Positions 1-6,182 of a DNA stretch of 9,880 nucleotides are shown here, one piece after another; the stretch's first letter is position 1, and the number at the start of each line of letters is the position of its first letter. Source of the stretch: UBA7485 sp050945075. Its GTDB lineage: Bacteria > Bacillota > Clostridia > Eubacteriales > Eubacteriaceae. A program made the position numbers and the translations under genes. The stretch is from positions 1 to 9,880 of the forward strand of contig JBMNSG010000084.1 in assembly GCA_050945075.1 (NCBI GenBank). The letters are read 5' to 3'. The notes beneath the pieces were generated by a model that was not told the origin of the DNA, did not search any database, and was given only the letters and a program-made list of their open reading frames with translations.

Positions 1-120
1 CAGTCTCTGTCCGGGCTTCAAATCTCCGCGTACGATCGCGTTCCGGATCGTATCAAAAACAATTTCTCTGAGTGGTTTGCATGAATTCGCATCCAGTGTC
101 AGATGAGTTCCATTCTCCAT
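1..120 (-). CDS. GntR-family transcriptional regulator, N-terminal part only (cut by window edge)
   Basis: Only the first 40 residues are present; the rest lies beyond the left edge. Residues 16-40 read as the start of a GntR winged helix-turn-helix, with P-L-R-E-I followed by IRNAIVRGDLKPGQRL. That matches the usual pattern of a helix with I-x-x-A-I-x-x-G, then L-x-P-G-x-x-L. The ATG shares one base with the ispE stop (TAATG), so translation is probably coupled to ispE and the two genes share its promoter. GntR proteins of this shape usually carry a C-terminal ligand domain (FCD or UTRA), which cannot be seen here, so the subfamily and effector are unknown. Its own ribosome site is weak (AAGGA about 16 bases upstream), which fits coupling. 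The family call is fairly sure; the role is not. Confidence 0.8.
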   Translation of the reverse strand, partial: MENGTHLTLDANSCKPLREIVFDTIRNAIVRGDLKPGQRL

Positions 121-986
121 TATCTATATTCCGTCCTTATGATTAAATAAGATCCGTACAGCCCGGTCAGCTGTTCCCAGACCCGGTCTCTGATAGTTTC
201 CTCAGGAAAATATCCGACCACCGAAGAGCCGCTTCCGCTCATCACGGCATACTGCGCACCGCGGTCAAGCAGCTCCTGCCTGATCTCCGCAATTTCCGGA
301 TAACGTCCGGAAACGGCAGGAAAAAAGCTGTTTCCTCCGAATTCTGCCAGTCGATCATAGGCACCGTCCCGGACTGTTGTGACCAGTCCCCGGATATCGG
401 GATGGTACAGTCCCTGTTTATCCGCTGCAGCAAAAGCCTGCGGCGTCGGCACGGACACACCGGGTTTTACAATCAGAAGCCATCCGGGAAGATCCTCCGG
501 TCTTCCGGGATCAAGCGGGGTTATCTGCTCGCCGATTCCCTCCACGAGAGCAGTACCACCTGTCACGCAGTACGGAATGTCCGCACCCAGGCAGGTTCCC
601 AGCTGTGCCAGTTCTGCTGTAGTCAGGTTAAGCTCCCAGTATTCATTGAGAAGCTTCAGGACAGCCGCTGCATCTGCAGAGCCGCCTGCAAGGCCTGCCT
701 GCTCCGGAATATGCTTTTCCAGAACCAGCTTGAAATCAGCTGTTTTTCCGGATTCCCGTTCCATAAGCCGTACTGCCCGGGTAACCAGATTGTTTTCTCC
801 GGTATCCAGTCCCGCACTGTCACAGTCAAGTGAATAGGCTCCATCCGGAACAAGCGTAATTCGGTCTGCCAGCATGCAGGAATGATTGATCATCCGCATG
901 TCATGGTATCCGTCCGGACGCTTTCCGACAATATCAAGAGCCAGATTGATTTTAGCCGCAGCTTCGATTGTTATAGTTTTATCCAT
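120..986 (-). CDS. ispE: 4-diphosphocytidyl-2-C-methyl-D-erythritol kinase (IspE), 288 aa
   Basis: IspE phosphorylates the 2-hydroxyl of CDP-methylerythritol with ATP in the non-mevalonate (MEP) pathway to isopentenyl diphosphate, in the cytosol. The protein is of full family length and has the GHMP-kinase layout. It has the N-terminal A-K-I-N-L-A-L with Lys12, and G-K-R-P-D-G-Y-H at 21-28. The ATP-binding loop PEQAGLAGGSADAAA is at 94-108, G-A-D-I-P-Y at 134-139 contains Asp136, and G-S-G-S-S at 241-245 is the third GHMP motif. Lys12 and Asp136 correspond to the catalytic pair of the family. The start follows GGCGGAG at a suitable distance, downstream of an extended -10 promoter. The stop overlaps the start of a GntR regulator. 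The product feeds undecaprenyl carrier synthesis, which suits the wall-related genes nearby. Nothing is missing or broken. Confidence 0.97.
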   Translation of the reverse strand: MDKTITIEAAAKINLALDIVGKRPDGYHDMRMINHSCMLADRITLVPDGAYSLDCDSAGLDTGENNLVTRAVRLMERESGKTADFKLVLEKHIPEQAGLAGGSADAAAVLKLLNEYWELNLTTAELAQLGTCLGADIPYCVTGGTALVEGIGEQITPLDPGRPEDLPGWLLIVKPGVSVPTPQAFAAADKQGLYHPDIRGLVTTVRDGAYDRLAEFGGNSFFPAVSGRYPEIAEIRQELLDRGAQYAVMSGSGSSVVGYFPEETIRDRVWEQLTGLYGSYLIIRTEYR

Positions 987-1009
987 ATACTCCGCCTATG
1001 ATTGTATAC

Positions 1010-1039
1010 ATTATACCAGCTATATTGAAAAAAGAACAA
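1010..1039 (-). promoter_or_regulatory. Promoter of ispE (extended -10)
   Basis: On the minus strand a perfect TATAAT (complement of 1010-1015) is preceded by TGG, giving an extended -10 element TGnTATAAT. A weak -35, TTGTTC (1034-1039), lies 18 bases upstream. The leader to the ispE ATG is short, about 15-20 bases, and holds GGCGGAG. No operator or riboswitch fold is visible in it. Confidence 0.72.
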
Positions 1040-1392
1040 TATTTAATACAAGACTGCCTGCTCAGATCCTTTGTGCCTGAGATTTGAAGGCCATATTGTC
1101 TGATTCGTTCAAAAATCCGGGTAAACAGTCTGTATATCGGGTCATGATTTCATGATAAAATATTATATTACGAATAATATAGTATGAACAATTCAGTATA
1201 ACACAAAAGCAGATGCTTCAAAATCGGGACTGTTACCGTACAAGGCTGCCGGCCGGCGGTTCTCAACGAAGTCATCTGTTCATCCGATTCGAGAACATCT
1301 GTTCATCTGATATCTGATAAACAAATATCTTATACAGAAATCGGATGTATCATTATTCCGGTTCATAGAAACCGGACTGGTAAAGGAAACAA
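1040..1392. other. Divergent intergenic region with small direct and inverted repeats; no gene seen
   Basis: This stretch separates ispE (minus) from the HAD gene (plus). An AT-rich block with the inverted repeat ATATTAT/ATAATAT (1160-1166 and 1174-1180) could hold the promoter of the plus-strand operon, but I find no convincing -35/-10 pair. Two copies of CATCTGTTCATC (1273-1284 and 1296-1307), each followed by a base and GAT, sit 23 bases apart. CATCCGAT at 1281-1288 is mirrored by ATCGGATG at 1340-1347, and GTTCTC at 1259-1264 by GAGAAC at 1291-1296. A small hairpin CCGGTT/AACCGG (1358-1375) lies just before the ribosome site AAAGGA of the HAD gene. A 34-codon frame opening near 1213 has no ribosome site and I do not count it as a gene. 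Confidence 0.5.
1273..1311 (+). repeat. Direct repeat of about 16 bp, 23 bp apart, upstream of the HAD-ung-PAP2 operon
   Basis: CATCTGTTCATCCGAT (1273-1288) and CATCTGTTCATCTGAT (1296-1311) differ at one base. The 23-base period is roughly two helical turns, as expected for side-by-side binding of a regulator on one face of DNA. No regulator can be named from the sequence. Confidence 0.6.
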
Positions 1393-2064
1393 ATGAAATA
1401 TCTAGAAGATTACAGTGCCGTAATTTTTGATTTTGACGGTACACTCGTAGATTCCATGGCGCTCTGGCACGAAATTGACTGCATCTACCTGGGCAGCAGA
1501 GGCCTGGAGGTACCGCCGGACCTGCATGAAGCGATTGCCGGAATGAGTTTCGAGGAAACAGCCTGCTATTTTAAAAACCGTTTTAAACTGAACGACTCCA
1601 TCAGCCGGATCATGAAAACCTGGGAGAACCTTTCTCATCAGCAGTATCTGCAGAACATCTCGTTTAAACCGGGGGCGGACGATTATATCCGCAGTCTTCA
1701 CCGGTCCGGCAAGCTGCTGGGACTGGCTACGTCGAATATTCCCAAAACCACCGAGGCTTATCTGCATCAGCATGGACTGAACGAGTGTTTCGGGGCGCTG
1801 TCCTACACGGGCAACGCGACAGCCGGCAAACCCGACCCTGCTGTATTCCTGAATGCTGCCGGAAAACTGGGCGTCAAACCGGAAAACTGTCTGGCTTTTG
1901 AAGATACCTGGGAAGGGATCAGCGCTGCCAAATCTGCGGGGATGGATGCTGTGGCTGTCCGGGAAAACTGGAGTCCCGGTGTCCGGGCCAGAATCGAAGC
2001 GAAGAGCGATCTGGTCATCGATGATTACCTGACTCTTCCGCGTGAATTGAGGATATCTGCATGA
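1393..2064 (+). CDS. HAD-superfamily hydrolase, beta-phosphoglucomutase/phosphatase type, 223 aa
   Basis: This is a cytosolic haloacid-dehalogenase-fold phosphatase or phosphomutase; the substrate cannot be read from sequence. All four HAD motifs are visible. Motif I is D-F-D-G-T-L-V-D-S, with the nucleophile Asp13 and acid/base Asp15. Motif II is L-A-T-S-N at 111-115, motif III is G-K-P-D-P with Lys146, and motif IV is F-E-D-T with Glu170 and Asp171 binding magnesium. The region between motifs I and II (about 20-90) is helical and forms the C1 cap usual for the beta-PGM/Gph/YcjU group. The length is normal for that group. The start has AAAGGA 5-6 bases upstream. The stop overlaps the ung start in ATGA, so the genes are co-translated. 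The family call is secure; a sugar-phosphate or nucleotide phosphatase role is a guess. Confidence 0.92.
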   Translation: MKYLEDYSAVIFDFDGTLVDSMALWHEIDCIYLGSRGLEVPPDLHEAIAGMSFEETACYFKNRFKLNDSISRIMKTWENLSHQQYLQNISFKPGADDYIRSLHRSGKLLGLATSNIPKTTEAYLHQHGLNECFGALSYTGNATAGKPDPAVFLNAAGKLGVKPENCLAFEDTWEGISAAKSAGMDAVAVRENWSPGVRARIEAKSDLVIDDYLTLPRELRISA

Positions 2065-2783
2065 CTGCACATTTTAACAATGACTGGGAGCATTATCTGG
2101 CTCCCGAATTTGAAAAGCCTTACTATAAAGAGCTCCATCAGAAGCTTGTTCATGAATACCGCTGTACGCATGTTTGTCCGGATATGTATGACCTGTTCAA
2201 CGCTTTTCATGCCACTTCCTTCGAAAATGTGAAGGTCGTGATTCTGGGACAGGATCCATACCACGGCCGCGGCCAGGCACACGGGCTGGCTTTTTCCGTC
2301 AAGCCGGGTGTGGTAATCCCTCCGTCTCTGCAGAATATTTACAAGGAGCTGGAGGCGGATCTGGGGTGTAAGCCGCCAGAGCACGGCTGTCTCGATTCCT
2401 GGGCCCAGCAGGGTGTCCTGCTTCTGAACACATCCCTTTCCGTACGTGAGGGCGCAGCCAATTCCCATCACGGGATGGGCTGGGAAATTCTGACTGACCA
2501 CGTCATTCAGATGCTCAACGAACGAAAGGAACCGGTTGTCTTTATTCTCTGGGGAAACAATGCCAGAGCCAAAAAGAAGCTGATTACCAATCCGGAGGAC
2601 CTGATCATCGAATCCGCTCATCCTTCTCCTTTGTCCGCCAGCCGCGGCTTTTTCGGAAGCCGTCCCTTCTCAAAGACAAACGCTTTTCTCGAGGCGCACG
2701 GAATGGAGCCCATTCACTGGTGCCTGCCGGAACATGTGGATGCTGCAGTTGAGTACTGCCCGCATAAAAGGTCTGCCCGATGA
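2061..2783 (+). CDS. ung: Uracil-DNA glycosylase, family 1, 240 aa
   Basis: Ung removes uracil from DNA produced by cytosine deamination or dUTP incorporation, starting base-excision repair. The water-activating loop G-Q-D-P-Y-H is at 63-68 with catalytic Asp65. Phe78 in L-A-F-S-V stacks on the uracil, and L-L-N-T at 121-124 includes the uracil-contacting Asn123. The minor-groove loop H-P-S-P-L-S at 187-192 contains His187, followed by the family's G-F-F-G-S-R-P-F-S. Length and motif order match bacterial family-1 enzymes. The start is fixed by the ATGA overlap with the HAD gene, and the end by a second ATGA overlap with the PAP2 gene. The setting between two phosphatases gives no extra clue to function; tight packing suggests a shared transcript. 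Nothing is unusual in the protein. Confidence 0.98.
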   Translation: MTAHFNNDWEHYLAPEFEKPYYKELHQKLVHEYRCTHVCPDMYDLFNAFHATSFENVKVVILGQDPYHGRGQAHGLAFSVKPGVVIPPSLQNIYKELEADLGCKPPEHGCLDSWAQQGVLLLNTSLSVREGAANSHHGMGWEILTDHVIQMLNERKEPVVFILWGNNARAKKKLITNPEDLIIESAHPSPLSASRGFFGSRPFSKTNAFLEAHGMEPIHWCLPEHVDAAVEYCPHKRSAR

Positions 2784-3496
2784 ATGCCGATACACTGCTT
2801 CTCCTGGCAATACACAACCACCTGAGCTCGACGGTTATGAACGGACTGATGGTCTTTGTAACCAGTCTGACCAACGGCGGCTTTATCTGGATCCTTCTGG
2901 GCGCGGTGCTTCTGTGCAATAAAAAAACCAGAATAGCCGGCCTGTCCATCCTGGTTGCAATCGCGCTTGATTCAATTCTGGTAAATCTGATTATCAAACC
3001 CATCGTGATGCGCGAGCGTCCCTATCTGGCACTGGGATTGTCTATCCTGATCAAAGCGCCCAATGGAACATCCTTCCCCTCAGGGCACTCTTCTGTCGCC
3101 TTCACAGCAGCTGCTGTTTACTGTATGCTGGCACGGACGAAATTCGAACGAAGATTCCGCTGGTTTATCCTGTTCTGGGCGTTTCTGACTGCTTTTTCCA
3201 GAGTCTATCTGCTGGTTCACTATCCCAGCGACGTAATCGTCGGTGCCATCCTGGGTGTGATGATCGCGCCGCTGGCGATTGTCCTGACAGATTCTATTGT
3301 GCGGGCCCTGAAAAAGCAGAAATATCCGGACCGATCCGGTTTCTTCCGGAAATTTACCGACTGTCTGCCTGATATTCCCGTTTCCGGGAGTCAGACAGAC
3401 GAAACTAGCAGCGCAGCTTCTCAGGACACTGATTCACATGAGACAGACAAGGCAGCTTCTCAAGATACTGATCATGGACATATAAACAAGCACTGA
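2780..3496 (+). CDS. PAP2-family membrane phosphatase, 238 aa, with a repetitive polar tail
   Basis: This is an integral membrane phosphatase of the type-2 phosphatidic acid phosphatase superfamily; members act on lipid phosphates such as undecaprenyl diphosphate. The three-part active-site signature is complete. It is K-x6-R-P (Lys73, Arg80, Pro81), P-S-G-H at 100-103 (His103), and S-R-x5-H-x3-D at 140-151 (Arg141, His147, Asp151). About five hydrophobic segments lie between residues 18 and 172. The last 50 residues are hydrophilic and contain A-A-S-Q-D-T-D twice, 13 residues apart, encoded by a DNA direct repeat. This tail is longer than in a minimal PAP2 enzyme. The ATG overlaps the ung stop, and a strong terminator follows the gene by three bases. 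A role in recycling the wall carrier lipid is plausible, but no residue proves the substrate. Confidence 0.92.
   Translation: MNADTLLLLAIHNHLSSTVMNGLMVFVTSLTNGGFIWILLGAVLLCNKKTRIAGLSILVAIALDSILVNLIIKPIVMRERPYLALGLSILIKAPNGTSFPSGHSSVAFTAAAVYCMLARTKFERRFRWFILFWAFLTAFSRVYLLVHYPSDVIVGAILGVMIAPLAIVLTDSIVRALKKQKYPDRSGFFRKFTDCLPDIPVSGSQTDETSSAASQDTDSHETDKAASQDTDHGHINKH
3413..3472 (+). repeat. In-frame direct repeat in the PAP2 gene tail (about 21 bp, period 39 bp)
   Basis: The copies at 3413-3433 and 3452-3472 share GCAGCTTCTCA, GA and ACTGAT, with differences at two silent third positions. They encode the same seven residues A-A-S-Q-D-T-D. An AGACAGAC motif also precedes each copy. The 39-base period keeps the frame, so copy number could change without breaking the gene. 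Confidence 0.75.
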
Positions 3497-3499
3497 AAA

Positions 3500-3535
3500 A
3501 CAAAACGCAGGCCGGTTTCCCGGTCTGCGTTTTGT
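3500..3535. terminator. Two-way rho-independent terminator between converging genes
   Basis: A 16-base-pair stem with one G-T pair and loop TTTC runs from ACAAAACGCAG...CCGG to CCGG...CTGCGTTTTGT. It starts three bases after the PAP2 stop. Read on the minus strand it is followed by TTTTTC, and on the plus strand its arm ends in CGTTTTGTGT. It should therefore end the plus-strand operon and also the minus-strand wall gene that stops at 3567. Confidence 0.9.
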
Positions 3536-3566
3536 GTATCTTAAAAAAGTGAATGTACTGTTTAAA

Positions 3567-4646
3567 TCAATAGCCGTGTCCTTCACCCAGTCCGTTCAGA
3601 TCGCTTCCGTAGACTGTCTTCGCATAATTGATCGCGGCCAGAAGGTTGTCGTATCCATTGAGGATATCGTCATGGCCATCAAATTTATACGAATTGAAGG
3701 TACTGGGGATAGTCTGCATTAATCCCTCTGCTGCATTTCCGGTAAGTGAGTTGATGTCGATAATACCCTGATGCGCTTCCTGGTTTCCGTTGGATTCCGT
3801 TTTGATCTGGGCAAGAACCTTGGTAATCTGTGATTCATTGGCTTCCAGGCCGTTGGCTTTAAGCGCCTGGATTACATAAGGTCTCCAGCCTTCAATATCG
3901 CCTTCTGCGACCTGAGGAGTTCCCTGGGAGACATCGGTTCCGTTTTCGATGATTTCCGGTACCGGATCTGTCTGCTGGCTGGAAATTGTCGTTCTGCCGG
4001 TTTCCACACCATTTGAATAGGTGACCTGATCCGTCCAGTTTCTGACACCGTCCTGGCCCTGCTGGACCACGTTCTGTGTGCCGATCGCCAGCTGATCATT
4101 ATCACGCTGTTCGGTTGTATACGGTATTGTTTCCGTCATATCCTGGGTTCCGGAAGTAATACGGTAAACTGTAATATTGGCAGTGTCCACACTCAGGATT
4201 GTGTCCGGGGACGGTGACACCTGGTCGACCGGTGCAACGGTAATGTTATTTTCATCGAGAACATCCTGAATGGTATGGGCGCCAGATGAAAAATTGATGA
4301 CCTGGCCGTCGACTGAGATGGTCCCGTCAACTTTTTCCGCCAGATTTACACTGTCGCTGTCACTGATTCTGTCATTTTCGTTATGATCGCATACATAGTT
4401 GCTGTCGATTTTAAATGAAGTTTTATCGATAACCTGTCTGACTGTTTCGTTCGGTCTGGACTGGACTGTTTCTGCTGCATAGGTACCCTGGGCGTTCTTG
4501 ACGGTGACAGTCACCGGATCTCTGCGAAGAAGCTGATAGCAGATCATACCGCCTACTGTTAAAAGAAGAACGGCAGCGAGGAAAAGAAGCGCTTTCTGTT
4601 GTACGGAAAGCGCTGTCCGCTCTCCTGTTTGAGTACCTTTAAACAT
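3567..4646 (-). CDS. Membrane-anchored wall hydrolase, DUF348-G5 with lytic-transglycosylase-like end (YabE/Rpf-like), 359 aa
   Basis: This is probably a secreted, membrane-tethered peptidoglycan-cleaving enzyme. A basic start is followed by one hydrophobic segment at about 18-40. Then come two DUF348 (ubiquitin-like) stretches at about 44-85 and 110-151, with the typical V-T-V and I-S-V-D-G openings. A G5-type domain follows at about 159-231, opening with E-T-I-P-Y-T-T. The C-terminal domain at about 251-359 looks like a transglycosylase: K-T-E-S-N-G-N with candidate catalytic Glu284, then E-G-L-M-Q-T-I-P-S-T-F at 307-317. The order resembles YabE and actinobacterial Rpf, but with this end in place of a 3D or Rpf domain. 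I chose ATG 4646 over 4658 because GGAG lies six bases before it, while the upstream ATG has no ribosome site. The gene stands alone with its own promoter, so control may be wall-stress related. Cleavage specificity is inferred. Confidence 0.87.
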   Translation of the reverse strand: MFKGTQTGERTALSVQQKALLFLAAVLLLTVGGMICYQLLRRDPVTVTVKNAQGTYAAETVQSRPNETVRQVIDKTSFKIDSNYVCDHNENDRISDSDSVNLAEKVDGTISVDGQVINFSSGAHTIQDVLDENNITVAPVDQVSPSPDTILSVDTANITVYRITSGTQDMTETIPYTTEQRDNDQLAIGTQNVVQQGQDGVRNWTDQVTYSNGVETGRTTISSQQTDPVPEIIENGTDVSQGTPQVAEGDIEGWRPYVIQALKANGLEANESQITKVLAQIKTESNGNQEAHQGIIDINSLTGNAAEGLMQTIPSTFNSYKFDGHDDILNGYDNLLAAINYAKTVYGSDLNGLGEGHGY

Positions 4647-4703
4647 ACAATTCTCCATCCATTTTCTTGTTTTTCCAATTACAGTTCTTAAAGTTCTTTA
4701 GCT

Positions 4704-4732
4704 ATAATAGCACTTTTGTAACAATTTTGCAA
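4704..4732 (-). promoter_or_regulatory. Promoter of the DUF348-G5 wall gene
   Basis: On the minus strand TTGCAA (4727-4732) and TATTAT (4704-4709) are separated by exactly 17 bases, and TGC directly before the -10 gives an extended -10. The leader to the ATG at 4646 is about 50 bases. Confidence 0.75.
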
Positions 4733-4735
4733 CAA
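4714..4735. promoter_or_regulatory. Tandem 11-bp repeat over the -35, WalR-box-like
   Basis: TTTTGTAACAA and TTTTGCAACAA follow each other without a gap. On the minus strand this reads TGTTGC-N5-TGTTAC, and on the plus strand TGTAAC-N5-TGCAAC. The WalR (YycF) consensus of Bacillota is TGTWAH-N5-TGTWAH, so each reading has one perfect and one near-perfect half with the right spacing. The site covers the -35, which would suit repression if a WalR-type regulator binds. This is inferred from pattern only. Confidence 0.45.
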
Positions 4736-4793
4736 TTGTATATATCTTCTATGAGTTGTATTGTACTTGTGATGTACCATTTCAGGCCCAAAT

Positions 4794-4829
4794 AAAAAAA
4801 CAGCATACAGCTTCAACAGCTGTATGCTG
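4794..4829 (-). terminator. Rho-independent terminator of the 113-aa gene
   Basis: A perfect 12-base-pair stem, CAGCATACAGCT/AGCTGTATGCTG (4801-4812 and 4818-4829), has a five-base loop. On the minus strand it is followed by TTTTTTTATTT. It lies nine bases after the stop of the gene ending at 4839. The flanking TTTTATTT on the plus side could also give weak activity in the other direction. Confidence 0.9.
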
Positions 4830-4838
4830 CAGTTTTAT

Positions 4839-5180
4839 TTACATAAATTTCTTCAGATACTGTCTCATCAGATCCAGTGCCTGTTCGTTATTATCAAACC
4901 CGCCCACATAGTCTTCTGCACGCTGGCGGATGGCATCTGAAAAGGCAGCCTTGTCTACCCAGACATCATTCATGCTCAGTTCTGCCCGGTTATAGTTGGC
5001 AGAAATCGTTGAGATTTTATAGTCTTCCGGTTTTCCTTCCTGCGCGATATGAAAAGTTTCTGTAAGGACCGACTCCATGGATTTAAAAACCAGGATCAGT
5101 TCGTTATCATAAGTCCCTACCGCAATTTCGGTATCTTTGTTCTGAAGCAGTACAGCATTATTAATAATTTGTGCAGCCAT
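4839..5180 (-). CDS. Conserved-looking small protein of unknown function, 113 aa
   Basis: I do not recognise this protein. It has no signal peptide or membrane segment and looks like a small mixed alpha/beta cytosolic protein. Hydrophobic strands appear early (A-Q-I-I-N-N-A-V-L-L and E-L-I-L-V-F), a polar middle holds N-Y-N-R-A-E-L, and the C-terminal third is helical and charged, ending L-K-K-F-M. The only cysteine-type or metal-type motif is absent. ATG 5180 is chosen because AAAGGAG sits seven bases upstream; the ATG at 5186 would leave only one base between it and the ribosome site. The gene is a single transcription unit, with the terminator of the upstream operon before it, its own promoter at 5208-5235, and a perfect-stem terminator after it. 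That, with clean translation signals, makes it a real expressed gene. Function is open. Confidence 0.8.
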   Translation of the reverse strand: MAAQIINNAVLLQNKDTEIAVGTYDNELILVFKSMESVLTETFHIAQEGKPEDYKISTISANYNRAELSMNDVWVDKAAFSDAIRQRAEDYVGGFDNNEQALDLMRQYLKKFM

Positions 5181-5207
5181 TCTCATTCTCCTTTATATGT
5201 TCTGTTT

Positions 5208-5235
5208 ATTATTTTCCCTGAAGCGGGTCTGGCAA
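5208..5235 (-). promoter_or_regulatory. Promoter of the 113-aa gene
   Basis: On the minus strand TTGCCA (5230-5235) and AATAAT (5208-5213) are 16 bases apart, each one base off consensus. The pair fits neatly between the terminator of the upstream operon (5249-5280) and the ribosome site at 5188-5194. Confidence 0.6.
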
Positions 5236-5248
5236 ACAAAAGAAGACC

Positions 5249-5280
5249 AGAAAAAAACCGGCCGCGAATCCGGGCCGGTT
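5249..5280 (-). terminator. Rho-independent terminator of the peptidase/hairpin-module operon
   Basis: AACCGGCC (5256-5263) pairs with GGCCGGTT (5273-5280) over a nine-base loop. On the minus strand the stem runs into seven T residues. It lies about ten bases after the stop at 5291. Confidence 0.9.
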
Positions 5281-5290
5281 ATTGAATGCT

Positions 5291-6154
5291 CTATTTTCTT
5301 TTTTTCTTCTTTTTCTTAGAATCAGCAGCTGCCTGATTGTCTTCTGCCGGTTCTTCCTGCTTTTCATCCGGTTCTTCAGATTCGTCTGCTTCTTCCGGTT
5401 CATCGTCTTCGGTGATTTCCGCTTCTTCGACGCCCGATTCGTCTGAATCATCAGTCTGTTCCGGTTCGTCTGTTCCGGTTTTTGTTTCTTCATCCGCTTC
5501 CGGTTCAGAATCTTCTTCCGTCACTTCTGCTTCTTCAACATCGATGTCCTCTGCCATTTCACTGGCAAGTTCGTCGCCGTCTTCTTTTTCTTCTTCGATA
5601 AGATCCTTGACTACTTTTTCAGCAGCTGTATCCGGATCGAAGGTATCCAGGCGGGCCTGAAGCTGTTCTTTTGTTTCTGAAGACTGTACAGGATTGCCGT
5701 CTTCATCGACAGCTTCGGTATCATCTGCATTTTCTGCAGCTTCATCACTGTCAGTTTCGGCAGCTGTTTCGCCGGCTGCTTCAGCCGTGTCAGCTTCTTC
5801 CGGAGCATCGGCTTCAGAAGCTTTTAATTCTTCATTCTTCTTTTCGTCTTCCTTCTTCAGCAGTTCTCTGGCTTTTTCAATTTCTGCCTGATGGACATCA
5901 TCCGCATTTTCCAGATGTTTGCCTGCAATAATCCAGCCCATTGCAAAGAACGCGGCTGCATAGAAGAAATACGGTCCAACCTGTGCAAAATACACACTGA
6001 TAATATCTGCGGTTGTTACGGAATACATGTAGCTCTGACTGGTGACACTGCTGATATAAGCAGCTGTCGAAAAGATTGAGTAGAGCGCATAGCAGGCAAA
6101 CAAGCCTGCAAAAACGTAAAAGATAGTGGAAATAATTCGATTTTGTTTATTCAC
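5291..6154 (-). CDS. Membrane hairpin-module protein with a long acidic tail and lysine-rich end, 287 aa
   Basis: I do not recognise a named family. Residues 3-78 are one copy of the two-helix module found three times in the upstream gene. They include C-Y-A-L-Y-S-I-F-S-T-A-A-Y at 21-33, then V-Y-F-A-Q-V-G-P-Y-F at 54-63, and G-W-I-I-A-G at 73-78. The rest (80-279) is predicted soluble and very acidic, with a coiled-coil-like stretch at about 88-112. An internal repeat of 17 residues recurs 36 residues on (206-222 and 242-258: V-E-E-A-E then T-E, then E-P-E). The protein ends in K-K-K-K-K-K-R-K. Positive-inside logic places both ends in the cytoplasm. I chose GTG 6154, with GAGG seven bases upstream; a longer frame would run into the upstream gene without a ribosome site. 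It is the last gene of the operon, before a strong terminator. Confidence 0.85.
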   Translation of the reverse strand: MNKQNRIISTIFYVFAGLFACYALYSIFSTAAYISSVTSQSYMYSVTTADIISVYFAQVGPYFFYAAAFFAMGWIIAGKHLENADDVHQAEIEKARELLKKEDEKKNEELKASEADAPEEADTAEAAGETAAETDSDEAAENADDTEAVDEDGNPVQSSETKEQLQARLDTFDPDTAAEKVVKDLIEEEKEDGDELASEMAEDIDVEEAEVTEEDSEPEADEETKTGTDEPEQTDDSDESGVEEAEITEDDEPEEADESEEPDEKQEEPAEDNQAAADSKKKKKKRK

Positions 6155-6182
6155 AGTCGTTCCTCTTTTTCTGTATCTGTTT

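Noticed and set aside
1273..1311. CRISPR-like array from the repeated CATCTGTTCATC
   Set aside because: There are only two copies, with a 7-base gap instead of a spacer of about 30, and no cas genes.
1213..1317. 34-codon plus-strand frame in the divergent intergenic region
   Set aside because: No ribosome site lies before the ATG and the frame spans the repeats, so it is more likely chance.
1141..1392. Riboswitch or T-box leader upstream of the HAD gene
   Set aside because: No T-box TGGGTGG-like element, no terminator with T-run and no known aptamer core was found. The hairpins are short and do not form a switch that I can draw.
4647..4658. Upstream ATG at 4658 as start of the wall gene
   Set aside because: It lacks a ribosome site, whereas the ATG four codons later has GGAG at ideal distance; the extra residues would not alter the protein's domains.
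5337..5891. Long plus-strand serine-rich frames opposite the acidic tail
   Set aside because: They are the antisense reading of glutamate/aspartate codons (GAA to TTC, then shifted to TCT/TCG). They have no ribosome site, while the minus-strand frame has a promoter context, a module with homology next door and a terminator.
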